Below are positions 1 to 6,643 of a stretch of 7,821 nt of DNA, in pieces. Made by a program: the position numbers and the translations under genes. The notes beneath the pieces were generated by a model that was not told where the DNA came from, did not search any database, and saw only the letters and a program-made list of their open reading frames with translations. Position 1 is the stretch's first letter, and every line of letters starts with the position of its first letter. The DNA is from an uncultured Oscillospiraceae bacterium (GTDB lineage: Bacteria > Bacillota > Clostridia > Oscillospirales > Oscillospiraceae): assembly GCA_934561725.1 (NCBI GenBank), contig CAKTGW010000037.1:1-7821 (forward strand), in the 5' to 3' direction.

Positions 1-21
1 AGCTTAGGCACGAGATGGAAA

Positions 22-48
22 GAAAGCCGGACTGGCTGTCTGGCTTTC
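22..48. other. Stable hairpin upstream of the GNAT gene
   Basis: An 11-bp inverted repeat pairs 22-32 (GAAAGCCGGAC) with 38-48 (GTCTGGCTTTC), with one G-T wobble and a 5-nt loop TGGCT. On the + strand it is followed by CTGTCC rather than a T-run, so it is not a canonical intrinsic terminator in that direction. On the - strand it is followed by TTTCC, also weak. It could be the terminator of a gene to the left of the window, or a leader hairpin about 35 nt before the GNAT start. No gene end is recognised at the left edge; a TAG at 5-7 closes one frame. Confidence 0.45.
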
Positions 49-82
49 CTGTCCAAATTTATTGTAATAGAAGGAAAGAAAA

Positions 83-541
83 ATGAAAATCGTGCCCTAC
101 CGCCCGGAATACCGGGAAGTCTTTATCCGTCTGAACACGGAATGGCTGACCCGGTTTTATTGGGTAGAATCCTTTGACCAGTACGCTATGGATCATGTAG
201 AAAATCTAATCGCACAGGGTGCAATGGCATTCTTTGCTCTGGATGATGACGGTGAAGTTCTCGCCACCTGTATGGCTATGCCGCTGGAAGGCACCACATG
301 GGAGCTTTGCAAACTTGCTGCCCGAAATCAGTATACGGGCACCGGTGCCGGAAGCGCCGTTCTGCAAGCCGCCATGCACTATGCCGAGGAGCACGGCGCA
401 AAGAAGGAGATACTCATTTCCTGCCGCAGCCTGAAACCCGCCATCCACCTGTACAGGAAGTTCGGTTTCCGCGAAGTGCCTTACCGTAAAGAGTTCTGGA
501 AATCCGAAAAAGCGGATATTGAAATGGAACGTGAGGTCTGA
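83..541 (+). CDS. GNAT-family N-acetyltransferase
   Basis: This 152-residue protein has the length of a single-domain Gcn5-related acetyltransferase, a family that transfers acetyl from acetyl-CoA to an amine. The acetyl-CoA pyrophosphate loop (motif A, Q/R-x-x-G-x-G/A) is seen as QYTGTG at residues 83-88, after a beta-strand-like stretch (WELCKLAA, 73-80) and before a helix. The closing motif B is LYRKFGF at 123-129, where family members usually have a similar Y-x-x-x-G-F. Acidic beta-hairpin residues (DDDGEV) sit at 54-59. The start is fixed by AAGGAAAG at 71-78, about 7 nt from the ATG. The stop lies 2 nt before the PhzF start, so the two are very likely cotranscribed. The substrate cannot be told from sequence; small molecules and protein N-termini are both possible. 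Confidence 0.9.
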   Translation: MKIVPYRPEYREVFIRLNTEWLTRFYWVESFDQYAMDHVENLIAQGAMAFFALDDDGEVLATCMAMPLEGTTWELCKLAARNQYTGTGAGSAVLQAAMHYAEEHGAKKEILISCRSLKPAIHLYRKFGFREVPYRKEFWKSEKADIEMEREV

Positions 542-543
542 CT

Positions 544-1320
544 ATGAAGCAATATATTGTGGATGCATTCACAGATGAGGTATTCAAGGGCAATCCGGCA
601 GCAGTCTGTGTGATGAAACAATGGCTTACAGATGATACCATGCAGAAAATCGCCATTGAGAACAGTTTGTCAGAAACGGCTTTTGCCGTCAAAAACGGCG
701 GCCACTATTGTCTGCGCTGGTTCACCCCGGGCGGAGAAATTGACCTGTGCGGCCATGCAACACTGGCAGCAGCATATGTCATTACCCATTTTATCGAGCC
801 GGAAACCGATGATATATATTTTGATACCTTGAGCGGTGTACTGCACGTCACAAGGAAGGATGATATGCTTACTCTTGATCTTCCAGCCTATCATCCGAAA
901 CAAATCCCGGTAACGGAACTGATGGTTCACGCACTGGGCGTTACCCCGGTAGAAGCCTACATGGATGCCGATCTGGTGTGCATCCTGAAAACAGAAGAGC
1001 AGCTTCGCTGTCTGATCCCAAATCAGGAGCTTATCCGTCAACTGGATGGGCATGGTCTGCATGTGACGGCTCAAAGCCGCAATTTTGACTGTGCGACACG
1101 CTGTTTTTTTCCAAAGTGTAAGATCCCTGAAGACCCGGTCTGTGGGCGTGGACATTGCCATGTAGTTCCCATCTGGACCGAAAAGCTGGGTAAAAATGAA
1201 CTGATCGCATATCAGGCCTCTGCACGCAGCGGAATCCTCTACTGTTGTTATACCGGAAAACGTGTCTGCTTGAGCGGAAAGGCTGTTCTTTTTGCAGAAA
1301 GTGAAATTTATATAAAATAA
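544..1320 (+). CDS. PhzF family isomerase/epimerase-like protein
   Basis: This 258-residue protein matches the PhzF (phenazine biosynthesis isomerase-like) fold, two similar halves around a central active site. Visible family landmarks are VDAFTDEVFKGNPAAV near the N-terminus (6-21), the catalytic glutamate in SLSETAF (E44), RWFTP then DLCGHAT (58-73), and EDPVCGRGHC in the second half (196-205). Family members usually read EDPVTGSAH at the last site, so T-G-S-A is here C-G-R-G; the aspartate and histidine remain. Length is near the lower end of the usual range and the frame is intact. GAGG at 533-536 lies 7 nt before the ATG, inside the end of the upstream GNAT gene. No phenazine genes are nearby, so the family name should not be read as phenazine synthesis. 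Most relatives have no known substrate. Confidence 0.9.
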   Translation: MKQYIVDAFTDEVFKGNPAAVCVMKQWLTDDTMQKIAIENSLSETAFAVKNGGHYCLRWFTPGGEIDLCGHATLAAAYVITHFIEPETDDIYFDTLSGVLHVTRKDDMLTLDLPAYHPKQIPVTELMVHALGVTPVEAYMDADLVCILKTEEQLRCLIPNQELIRQLDGHGLHVTAQSRNFDCATRCFFPKCKIPEDPVCGRGHCHVVPIWTEKLGKNELIAYQASARSGILYCCYTGKRVCLSGKAVLFAESEIYIK

Positions 1321-1332
1321 ACGAATATTACT

Positions 1333-1375
1333 AAGACCCATGTTAAACACCTGACGGTGCGAACATGGGTCTTTT
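1333..1375 (+). terminator. Intrinsic terminator after the PhzF gene
   Basis: A perfect 12-bp stem pairs 1333-1344 (AAGACCCATGTT) with 1362-1373 (AACATGGGTCTT). The loop contains a second small stem, CACC 1348-1351 with GGTG 1356-1359. The right arm runs into TTTT (1372-1375). It starts 12 nt after the PhzF stop and sits between convergent genes. Because its left arm begins with AA, and AT-rich sequence follows on the other strand, it may also act on the - strand gene. Confidence 0.8.
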
Positions 1376-1380
1376 GCATT

Positions 1381-1400
1381 CCGGTACAGGCCGGTTTTTT
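1381..1400 (+). terminator. Possible second, weak terminator
   Basis: A short CCGG/CCGG stem (1381-1384 with 1391-1394, 6-nt loop) is followed by six T residues and then ATTT. The stem is only 4 bp, so on its own it is marginal. Its position just behind the strong hairpin suggests a back-up stop for rightward transcription before the opposing gene. Confidence 0.35.
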
Positions 1401-1405
1401 ATTTC

Positions 1406-2251
1406 TCAGTCCTTGTGGTGGACATGGTTGTTGATGTGGTCGATGCAGTAGCAGTGATAGCCGGAGCAGCGGGAGCAATAGCGGAATTCCAGATCCGGAT
1501 AATCCCGGTCCGTGCGTCCGCAGACCTCACACTTGCGTGAATAGTCCCGCGTGCGCTCCTCCCGCTGCATCCGATTGACCTCCCGGCGGAAATTGACCGT
1601 ATTCTTGTTGTTGACCGAACTGTAGGGCCGGGCATACCGCATGATATCATCCCAGCAGAACAGCAGGAAGTTCAGAATCGCCACAATGGGAAGCAGATTG
1701 ACCGGGAACGGATTGCTGATCACGTTCAGGGCAAAGAAAGCCGCATCGATCCAGGCCAGCCACTTCATCTTCACCGGAATAATGAACATAAGCAGCACCG
1801 TCATATCCGGATACATCAGCGCAAAGGTGAAAAACATGGACATACTGATATAAAATGCGTCCACATAAATATTATAGCCAAGCAGCCAGAAGAGAACACC
1901 GAAGAGGACGTTGAACAGAACGCCGGAAAGATAGTACAGGGTAAAGCGCGCTGTTCCCCAATGCTGCTCCAGAGTTGAGCCGATAAAGTAGGCAAAATAC
2001 AGTGAAAGCAGCAGGCTCAGCCCACCATACTGGGGCACAAATATAAAGCTGATCAGCCGCCAGATCTGTCCCTTGTGGAAAATAGCCTCGGCATTGAAAT
2101 ACAGCAGGCTGTACAGCGTGTGGGTCTTGTCCACCGCACCGAACAGCCAGACGACCAGGTTGCCGACCACCACAAACATCATCAGATTGGGGATGCCGAA
2201 ATTGCGGTGATTTACGCAAAACCGGTCCACCCACCTTGAGAAGCTCTTCAT
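1406..2251 (-). CDS. Rhomboid-like membrane protein, protease-dead, with C-terminal zinc ribbon
   Basis: As called here the protein has 281 residues and about six membrane segments (roughly 20-38, 64-90, 102-125, 130-147, 150-178, 185-200), the rhomboid core layout. The rhomboid WR motif is visible (GQIWRLISFIF, W64-R65), followed by a stretch ending in GSTLEQHWG (91-99), similar to the family's lG..lE..wG. The catalytic GxSG on TM4 is not seen; the matching place reads YISMSM (134-139) without the glycines, and the TM6 histidine is absent from PIVAILNFLLF. The C-terminus has CEVC (241-244), C259, C262, H266, C267, C269, H272 and further histidines, a likely zinc-binding module. An upstream ATG at 2293 would add 14 residues but has no Shine-Dalgarno. 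The chosen ATG has AGGAGG at 2268-2263, 11 nt away, and gives a typical family N-terminus. The role is unknown; a membrane chaperone or adaptor, as for derlins and iRhoms, is an inference. Confidence 0.8.
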   Translation of the reverse strand: MKSFSRWVDRFCVNHRNFGIPNLMMFVVVGNLVVWLFGAVDKTHTLYSLLYFNAEAIFHKGQIWRLISFIFVPQYGGLSLLLSLYFAYFIGSTLEQHWGTARFTLYYLSGVLFNVLFGVLFWLLGYNIYVDAFYISMSMFFTFALMYPDMTVLLMFIIPVKMKWLAWIDAAFFALNVISNPFPVNLLPIVAILNFLLFCWDDIMRYARPYSSVNNKNTVNFRREVNRMQREERTRDYSRKCEVCGRTDRDYPDLEFRYCSRCSGYHCYCIDHINNHVHHKD

Positions 2252-2288
2252 AAGCTGCAAATCCTCCTCGTTCCCTTTAGTAAAGAAC

Positions 2289-2317
2289 ATCATACACGTT
2301 TACGTCTTTTCAGTCCA
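2289..2317 (-). promoter_or_regulatory. Candidate promoter of the rhomboid-like gene
   Basis: Read on the - strand, TGGACT (2317-2312, 4 of 6 to TTGACA) and TATGAT (2294-2289, 5 of 6 to TATAAT) are separated by exactly 17 nt. Transcription would start near 2282, leaving a leader of about 30 nt that contains AGGAGG before the ATG at 2251. The -10 box overlaps the alternative ATG at 2293, which argues against that start. Confidence 0.5.
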
Positions 2318-2359
2318 TAGAAAATTTGTAAATAAACTGTGATAAAGCAAAATTTACTC

Positions 2360-2393
2360 TTTAAGTAGAAGAAGAAATATGTTATGGTATGAT
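2360..2393 (+). promoter_or_regulatory. Candidate promoter of metK (extended -10)
   Basis: TGG-TATGAT at 2385-2393 is a good extended -10 element. No good -35 lies 17 nt upstream. An overlapping alternative is TTTAAG (2360-2365), 17 nt, TATGGT (2383-2388). The region upstream, including AAAATTT at 2349-2355, is AT-rich and could act as an UP element. The predicted leader to the metK ATG is about 50 nt, too short to hold a SAM riboswitch. Confidence 0.5.
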
Positions 2394-2451
2394 ATATGTT
2401 CATTTTTGTTATTTCACTTCAAAATAAATCAGAGCAGAGAGGATCAATACT

Positions 2452-3645
2452 ATGAACAAGAATATCAATCGGATCTTCACCTCCGAATCTGTAACGGAAG
2501 GTCATCCCGACAAGATCTGCGACCAAATCTCCGACGCTGTTCTGGACGCCATTCTGTCCAAGGATAAAATGGCCCGCGTCGCCTGTGAGACCACTGTGAC
2601 CACTGGCCTGGTCCATGTTATGGGCGAGATCAGCACCAGCTGCTATGTGGATATTCCCAAGATCGTCCGTCAGGTCGTCCGTGAGATCGGTTATGACCGT
2701 GCCAAATTTGGCTTTGACTGCGATACCTGTGCTGTTATCACCTCTATCGACGAGCAGTCTCCCGACATCGCCATGGGCGTGGACAAATGCCTCGAGGTCA
2801 AGGAGGGCTCTGCCGACGACGGTCTGGACAACGGTGCCGGCGATCAGGGCATGATGTTCGGCTACGCCTGCGATGAGACGCCCGAGCTGATGCCTCTGCC
2901 TATCTCTCTTGCACATAAGCTAGCCAAGCAGCTCACTCTGGTGCGCAAGTCCGGCCAGGTGGCCTATCTCCGTCCCGACGGCAAGACGCAGGTAACGGTT
3001 GAGTACAACGAGGACAATACGCCCAAGCGCATCGAAGCCGTGGTCGTCTCCACACAGCACGGCCCTGAGGTCGAGCTGGAGCAGATCCGCAAGGATATGA
3101 TCGAGCTGGTCATCCGCCCCATCATCCCCGCTGAGCTGATGGATGAAAATACCAAGATCTATGTTAACCCCACCGGCCGTTTCGTAGTCGGCGGCCCCCA
3201 GGGCGACAGCGGACTTACCGGCCGTAAGCTCATCGTTGATACCTACGGCGGCAGCGCGCCCCACGGCGGCGGTGCCTTCTCCGGCAAGGATCCCACCAAG
3301 GTGGACCGCTCTGCCGCCTATGCTGCCCGCTGGGTTGCCAAAAACGTTGTTGCCGCCGGTCTGGCCAAGCGCTGCCAGCTTCAGCTGGCTTACGCTATCG
3401 GTGTTGCCCATCCCGTGTCCGTCCGCATCGAGACCTTCGGCACCGGCACCGTGTCTGATGAGCAGCTCTCCGAGGCCGTGAGCCGCGTCTTTGATCTGCG
3501 CCCCGCAGCCATCATCCGCGATTTGGATCTGCGCCGTCCCATTTACCGTCAGACTGCCGCCTATGGTCATTTTGGCCGCACGGACATTGACCTGCCCTGG
3601 GAGCAGACCAACATGATTAACGCACTGAAAGCCGCTTTGAAGTGA
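2452..3645 (+). CDS. metK: S-adenosylmethionine synthetase (methionine adenosyltransferase)
   Basis: This cytoplasmic enzyme makes S-adenosylmethionine from methionine and ATP, releasing phosphate and diphosphate. It supplies the methyl donor of the cell and feeds polyamine and cofactor pathways. The 397 residues match the usual bacterial length. Clear signatures are [13 protein letters not shown] at 9-21 (ATP and Mg2+ contact), [12 protein letters not shown] at 128-139 (family signature 1), and [16 protein letters not shown] at 272-287 (signature 2, phosphate-binding loop, with the conserved lysines). No expected active-site residue is missing. The ATG is preceded by GAGAGG at 2437-2442, 9 nt away. 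It is the first gene of an apparent operon with the SAM-using rRNA methyltransferase rlmB, whose start is 11 nt after the metK stop. GC is high and typical of a core, highly expressed gene. Confidence 0.98.
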   Translation: MNKNINRIFTSESVTEGHPDKICDQISDAVLDAILSKDKMARVACETTVTTGLVHVMGEISTSCYVDIPKIVRQVVREIGYDRAKFGFDCDTCAVITSIDEQSPDIAMGVDKCLEVKEGSADDGLDNGAGDQGMMFGYACDETPELMPLPISLAHKLAKQLTLVRKSGQVAYLRPDGKTQVTVEYNEDNTPKRIEAVVVSTQHGPEVELEQIRKDMIELVIRPIIPAELMDENTKIYVNPTGRFVVGGPQGDSGLTGRKLIVDTYGGSAPHGGGAFSGKDPTKVDRSAAYAARWVAKNVVAAGLAKRCQLQLAYAIGVAHPVSVRIETFGTGTVSDEQLSEAVSRVFDLRPAAIIRDLDLRRPIYRQTAAYGHFGRTDIDLPWEQTNMINALKAALK

Positions 3646-3656
3646 GCAGAGGTACT

Positions 3657-4409
3657 ATGTTTACAGACGATAGAGAAGATATGATCGAAGGCCGCAACTC
3701 GGTAACGGAAGCGCTCCGTGCCGGCCGCAGCATCGATAAAATTTATATTGCCAAGGGCGATGTGGACAAAACACTGGGCCATATTGCTTCCACTGCCCGC
3801 GAAAAGGGCATTGTTGTAGTAGAAGCCGACCGCCGCAAGCTGGATGCCATGAGCCGGACTCACGCCCATCAGGGCGTGATCGCTCTGGCCGCTGTGAGGG
3901 AATACTGTTCCGTGCAGGATATTCTGAATATCGCCGCAGAGCGGAACGAGCCGCCTTTTGTGGTCATCTGCGACGAGATCAGCGACGTGCACAATCTGGG
4001 TGCGATTATCCGCACCGCCGAGTGTGCCGGTGCCCACGGGGTCATTATTCCCAAGCGCCGCAGCGCCGGACTGACCGCTGTAGTTGATAAGACCAGCGCC
4101 GGTGCCGCAGAGCATATGGCCGTTGCCCGTGTCCCCAATCTGGTTTCTGCCATCCGTGAGCTGAAGGATGCCGGCCTCTGGGTCTATGGCACCGCGGCAG
4201 ACGGCGCTTCTGACCTGTGGAAAACAGACCTGCGCGGTCCTGTTGCTGTTGTGATTGGCTCTGAAGGCGACGGAATGGGCCGGCTAGTCGCTGAAAAATG
4301 TGATTTCATGGTCAGTATACCCATGCACGGCAAGGTTTCATCCCTGAACGCCTCCGCTGCGGCATCCATTCTGATCTACGAGATTCTGAGACAGCGGAGC
4401 CTCGGTTAA
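3657..4409 (+). CDS. rlmB: 23S rRNA 2'-O-ribose methyltransferase, TrmH/SpoU family (RlmB-like)
   Basis: This 250-residue protein is a SPOUT methyltransferase that uses SAM for 2'-O-methylation of ribose in RNA; RlmB itself modifies G2251 of 23S rRNA in the peptidyl-transferase P-loop. An N-terminal substrate-binding domain begins with IEGRNSVTEAL (10-20). The C-terminal knotted domain shows motif 1 around DVHNLGAIIRTAECAGA (110-126, with the N and R used by the family), motif 2 VIGSEGDGM (199-207) and motif 3 IPMHGKVSSLNASAA (221-235). A GTG at 3642, overlapping the metK stop, is in frame, but no Shine-Dalgarno precedes it. The ATG at 3657 follows AGAGG (3648-3652), with a short 4-nt gap, and is preferred. 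ATG 3681 is also possible. An assignment to RlmB rather than another TrmH paralogue is likely but not certain. Confidence 0.92.
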   Translation: MFTDDREDMIEGRNSVTEALRAGRSIDKIYIAKGDVDKTLGHIASTAREKGIVVVEADRRKLDAMSRTHAHQGVIALAAVREYCSVQDILNIAAERNEPPFVVICDEISDVHNLGAIIRTAECAGAHGVIIPKRRSAGLTAVVDKTSAGAAEHMAVARVPNLVSAIRELKDAGLWVYGTAADGASDLWKTDLRGPVAVVIGSEGDGMGRLVAEKCDFMVSIPMHGKVSSLNASAAASILIYEILRQRSLG

Positions 4410-4433
4410 AAATCAAGCAGAGGTCATACACCA

Positions 4434-6515
4434 ATGGATAACAACCACGATTATAATCTTGACCCCGAGCAGTTCTCACTGGAAGCTATACTCGCAGAAT
4501 ACCGTGCCGAAGAGGAGATGGAGGACGCGCATCGCTCCGCTGTGGAACAGAAAAGCCGCAGCATCATGATAGAGGCGCTGGACGATACCATCTCCTCTTC
4601 CATCGAGGAACCGGAGCCGGAGCCCGCCCCGGAGCCCGAGCCGCATTCCGAGGGCTTCTCCGAGGCGGATATTCCCTTTGAGACCTATTCTGCCGCTGAC
4701 TTTTCCACTGCAGATCCCGATGTGCAGGAGGAAGAGTCCCCGCGCCGAAGCCGCCCCCTACGTAAAAAAAGCCTTGGCGAAACTCTGATGGCACCAGTAC
4801 TGAATCTGCTGGCGGCCGCAGCCGCAAAGTATCACAACGAGCTGCGCCAGGCCCCTACGGCCGAGCCCATTGACGAAGGCCCGGAGCTTTCTCCGAAAAA
4901 GGCGGCCCGCCTCTATTCCATGCAGCTGCATTCGCTGCTTTTCCGCAGCCGTGCCGCTACTTTTTTGTGCGTGCTGCTCACTTATATCACCTTCGCCTTT
5001 ACAGGCTTCCTGCCGCTGTTCGGCGCACTGGGCTCCAGTACGCAAACCGCCGCTCTGGTCTGCCTGATTCTTCTTGCTTCCGTTATGTTTGCAGGAACAG
5101 ATGTTTTGACTGCCGGTCTGCGTTCTCTTGTCGACCTGAAGCCCGGCACCGAGTCTCTCGCCGTGCTCTCCTGCCTTTTTTCCATGCTGGACGCAGTGCT
5201 GGTCGCCGCAGGTAAGCTGGATTTTGGTCTGCCGCTCTGTGCGGTCTCAGCCTGGAGCATCTGCCTGGGCATCTGGAGCAGCCGCTTCACCTGTATGGCC
5301 ATGGTCTCAACCTTCAACACACTGACCGAGGCCAAGCAGGCGCCGACTGCGATTACCGCAGAGCCCGGAATTACGGAAAACGCCTACTGCGTTCTTAAAT
5401 GCGACTTGCCCCTGGATCATTTGGTCCGCCGCAGCGAATGCGCTGATCTGAGTGAGATCTCGCACATCGTAGCCGCGCCTTATCTGATCGCAGCGGCCTT
5501 CGTGCTGGCGCTGCTGGCCTCCTTCCGCTTTGGTGCCGGTGCCTTTGTGCATCTGTTCAGTGCCATGCTGGCCGCCAGTGCTTCCTTTGTATCCCTGATT
5601 GCTTTCTCCATGCCCTTCGCCGCCAGCGCCAAGCACCTGCATGTGCTGGGTGCCGCTATTGCCGGCTATGAGGGCTGTGCCGATATTGGCGCCGCGCGCC
5701 GTTTTGTGGTGCTCGACCGGGATATTTTTCCCCCCAACACGATCCGGATCGATGCCATACGCAACTGCGGTGTGAAGGACGAAAAGCTGATCGGCTATAC
5801 GGGCTCGCTGATCGTCACCTCCGGCTGTGCGCTGTCTCCCGCTTTCTCCCGGCTGATGCAGAAGCATAACTGTGCTGTCTGCAAGGTGGAGGACTTTCAG
5901 CCCCATGAGGGCGGCGGCCTGATCGCACACATCAATTCGGAAGAAGTGCTGATTGGCTCTTCCAGCTTTATGAGCCTCATGGGCATTCGCCTGCCGGCGG
6001 GATTGACCATGAAAAATGCCGTATTCACTGTCATCAACGGCAAGCTGGCCGGTTATTTTTCCATCACCTACACGCCCACTGCCTCTGTGCAGCGCGCTCT
6101 TCAGATCCTTTTGCGGGATTACAAATTCCCCATTTTTGCTGTGCGGGATTTCAATATCAATCCTATGATGATCCGTCAGAAATTTCAGGTCGCTACAGAT
6201 GATTTTGAATTTCCCACCTTCTCTGAGCGCTACCGCGTTTCGGCTGTAGAGCACAATGAAGCCACACCTGTAGCCGCAGCCGTTACCCGTCACGGACTCG
6301 GCACAATGGTAGAATGTACGGATCATGCCCGGCGGCTGTATCAGTTTACCCGCATTCTGGTGGTCTTTTCTCTGGTCTGCGCTGTGGTCGGCATGGCCAT
6401 TGTCCTGCTTCTATGCCGCGGCGATGCTCCCTCAGCCGCACTTGCTTCACGGCTTCTGTTCTTCATGCTCCTGACAGTTTTGCCGGTTTTGTTGATTTCG
6501 TACAATTTAAGATAG
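4434..6515 (+). CDS. Degenerate P-type (P1B-like) ATPase homologue, large membrane protein
   Basis: This 693-residue protein starts with a long acidic, probably disordered region (1-105, EP-rich at 58-70), then a basic patch (RRSRPLRKK, 104-112) and a helical stretch (113-138). Hydrophobic segments lie near 175-197, 205-228, 240-260, 266-285, 345-364, 370-395, 641-660 and 670-688, the eight-helix 4+2+2 order of P1B metal ATPases. After TM6 the text reads FSMPFAASAK (391-400) then FVVLDRDIF (424-432), placed and spaced like CPx and DKTGT, with only the Pro and Asp kept. GGGLIAHI...EVLIGSSSFMSLMGI (493-518) resembles the ATP-binding N-domain. GDGxND appears replaced by VEHNEATP (605-612), and no TGES actuator motif is seen. 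The ATG has AGAGG at 4419-4423, and the gene starts 24 nt after rlmB. Transport is unlikely; function is unknown. Homology is inferred from pattern, not from a search. Confidence 0.7.
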   Translation: MDNNHDYNLDPEQFSLEAILAEYRAEEEMEDAHRSAVEQKSRSIMIEALDDTISSSIEEPEPEPAPEPEPHSEGFSEADIPFETYSAADFSTADPDVQEEESPRRSRPLRKKSLGETLMAPVLNLLAAAAAKYHNELRQAPTAEPIDEGPELSPKKAARLYSMQLHSLLFRSRAATFLCVLLTYITFAFTGFLPLFGALGSSTQTAALVCLILLASVMFAGTDVLTAGLRSLVDLKPGTESLAVLSCLFSMLDAVLVAAGKLDFGLPLCAVSAWSICLGIWSSRFTCMAMVSTFNTLTEAKQAPTAITAEPGITENAYCVLKCDLPLDHLVRRSECADLSEISHIVAAPYLIAAAFVLALLASFRFGAGAFVHLFSAMLAASASFVSLIAFSMPFAASAKHLHVLGAAIAGYEGCADIGAARRFVVLDRDIFPPNTIRIDAIRNCGVKDEKLIGYTGSLIVTSGCALSPAFSRLMQKHNCAVCKVEDFQPHEGGGLIAHINSEEVLIGSSSFMSLMGIRLPAGLTMKNAVFTVINGKLAGYFSITYTPTASVQRALQILLRDYKFPIFAVRDFNINPMMIRQKFQVATDDFEFPTFSERYRVSAVEHNEATPVAAAVTRHGLGTMVECTDHARRLYQFTRILVVFSLVCAVVGMAIVLLLCRGDAPSAALASRLLFFMLLTVLPVLLISYNLR

Positions 6516-6543
6516 TCTCATTCGGTTATTTTTAGAATTTTTG

Positions 6544-6572
6544 TTGCCATTTTCTTGCAGTTGGTGTATAAT
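6544..6572 (+). promoter_or_regulatory. Sigma-A promoter of the EF-G-like gene
   Basis: TTGCCA (6544-6549, 5 of 6 to TTGACA) and a perfect TATAAT (6567-6572) are separated by exactly 17 nt. Transcription is expected to start near 6579-6580, giving a leader of about 64 nt. It is the strongest promoter match in the window. I see no clear terminator hairpin between the preceding stop (6515) and this promoter, so some read-through from the upstream operon is possible. Confidence 0.8.
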
Positions 6573-6643
6573 CTGTCTTGTGCTTCAGATGTTGTTACAC
6601 CTGCTTAAAGCATTAAAATACACGGTCAAGGAGAGAAACCCAC

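Noticed and set aside
1..86. Short open frame at the left edge ending TGA at 84-86
   Set aside because: It is under 30 codons, overlaps the hairpin and the GNAT ribosome site, and resembles no known protein end; it cannot be supported without the sequence to the left.
2400..2451. SAM riboswitch before metK
   Set aside because: Only about 50 nt separate the predicted transcription start from the ATG, and no multi-stem leader or terminator/antiterminator pair can be drawn.
2920..3570. Long open frame (216 codons) on the - strand opposite metK
   Set aside because: It lies wholly opposite metK, which is certain. Its translation is low-complexity G/A/D/L-rich, as expected from the complement of GC-rich codons, and it has no recognisable motif.
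3642..3656. GTG start for rlmB overlapping the metK stop
   Set aside because: No Shine-Dalgarno lies upstream of it, whereas ATG 3657 has AGAGG close by. It remains a possible alternative through translational coupling.
5307..6326. 339-codon open frame on the - strand opposite the ATPase-like gene
   Set aside because: Its translation is rich in G, H, Q and A with no membrane or enzyme pattern. The + strand frame has coherent helices, domains and a ribosome site, so this is a shadow.
4434..6515. Active heavy-metal P-type ATPase
   Set aside because: The phosphorylation motif, CPx, TGES and GDGxND are not present in recognisable form, so a transport annotation would be misleading.
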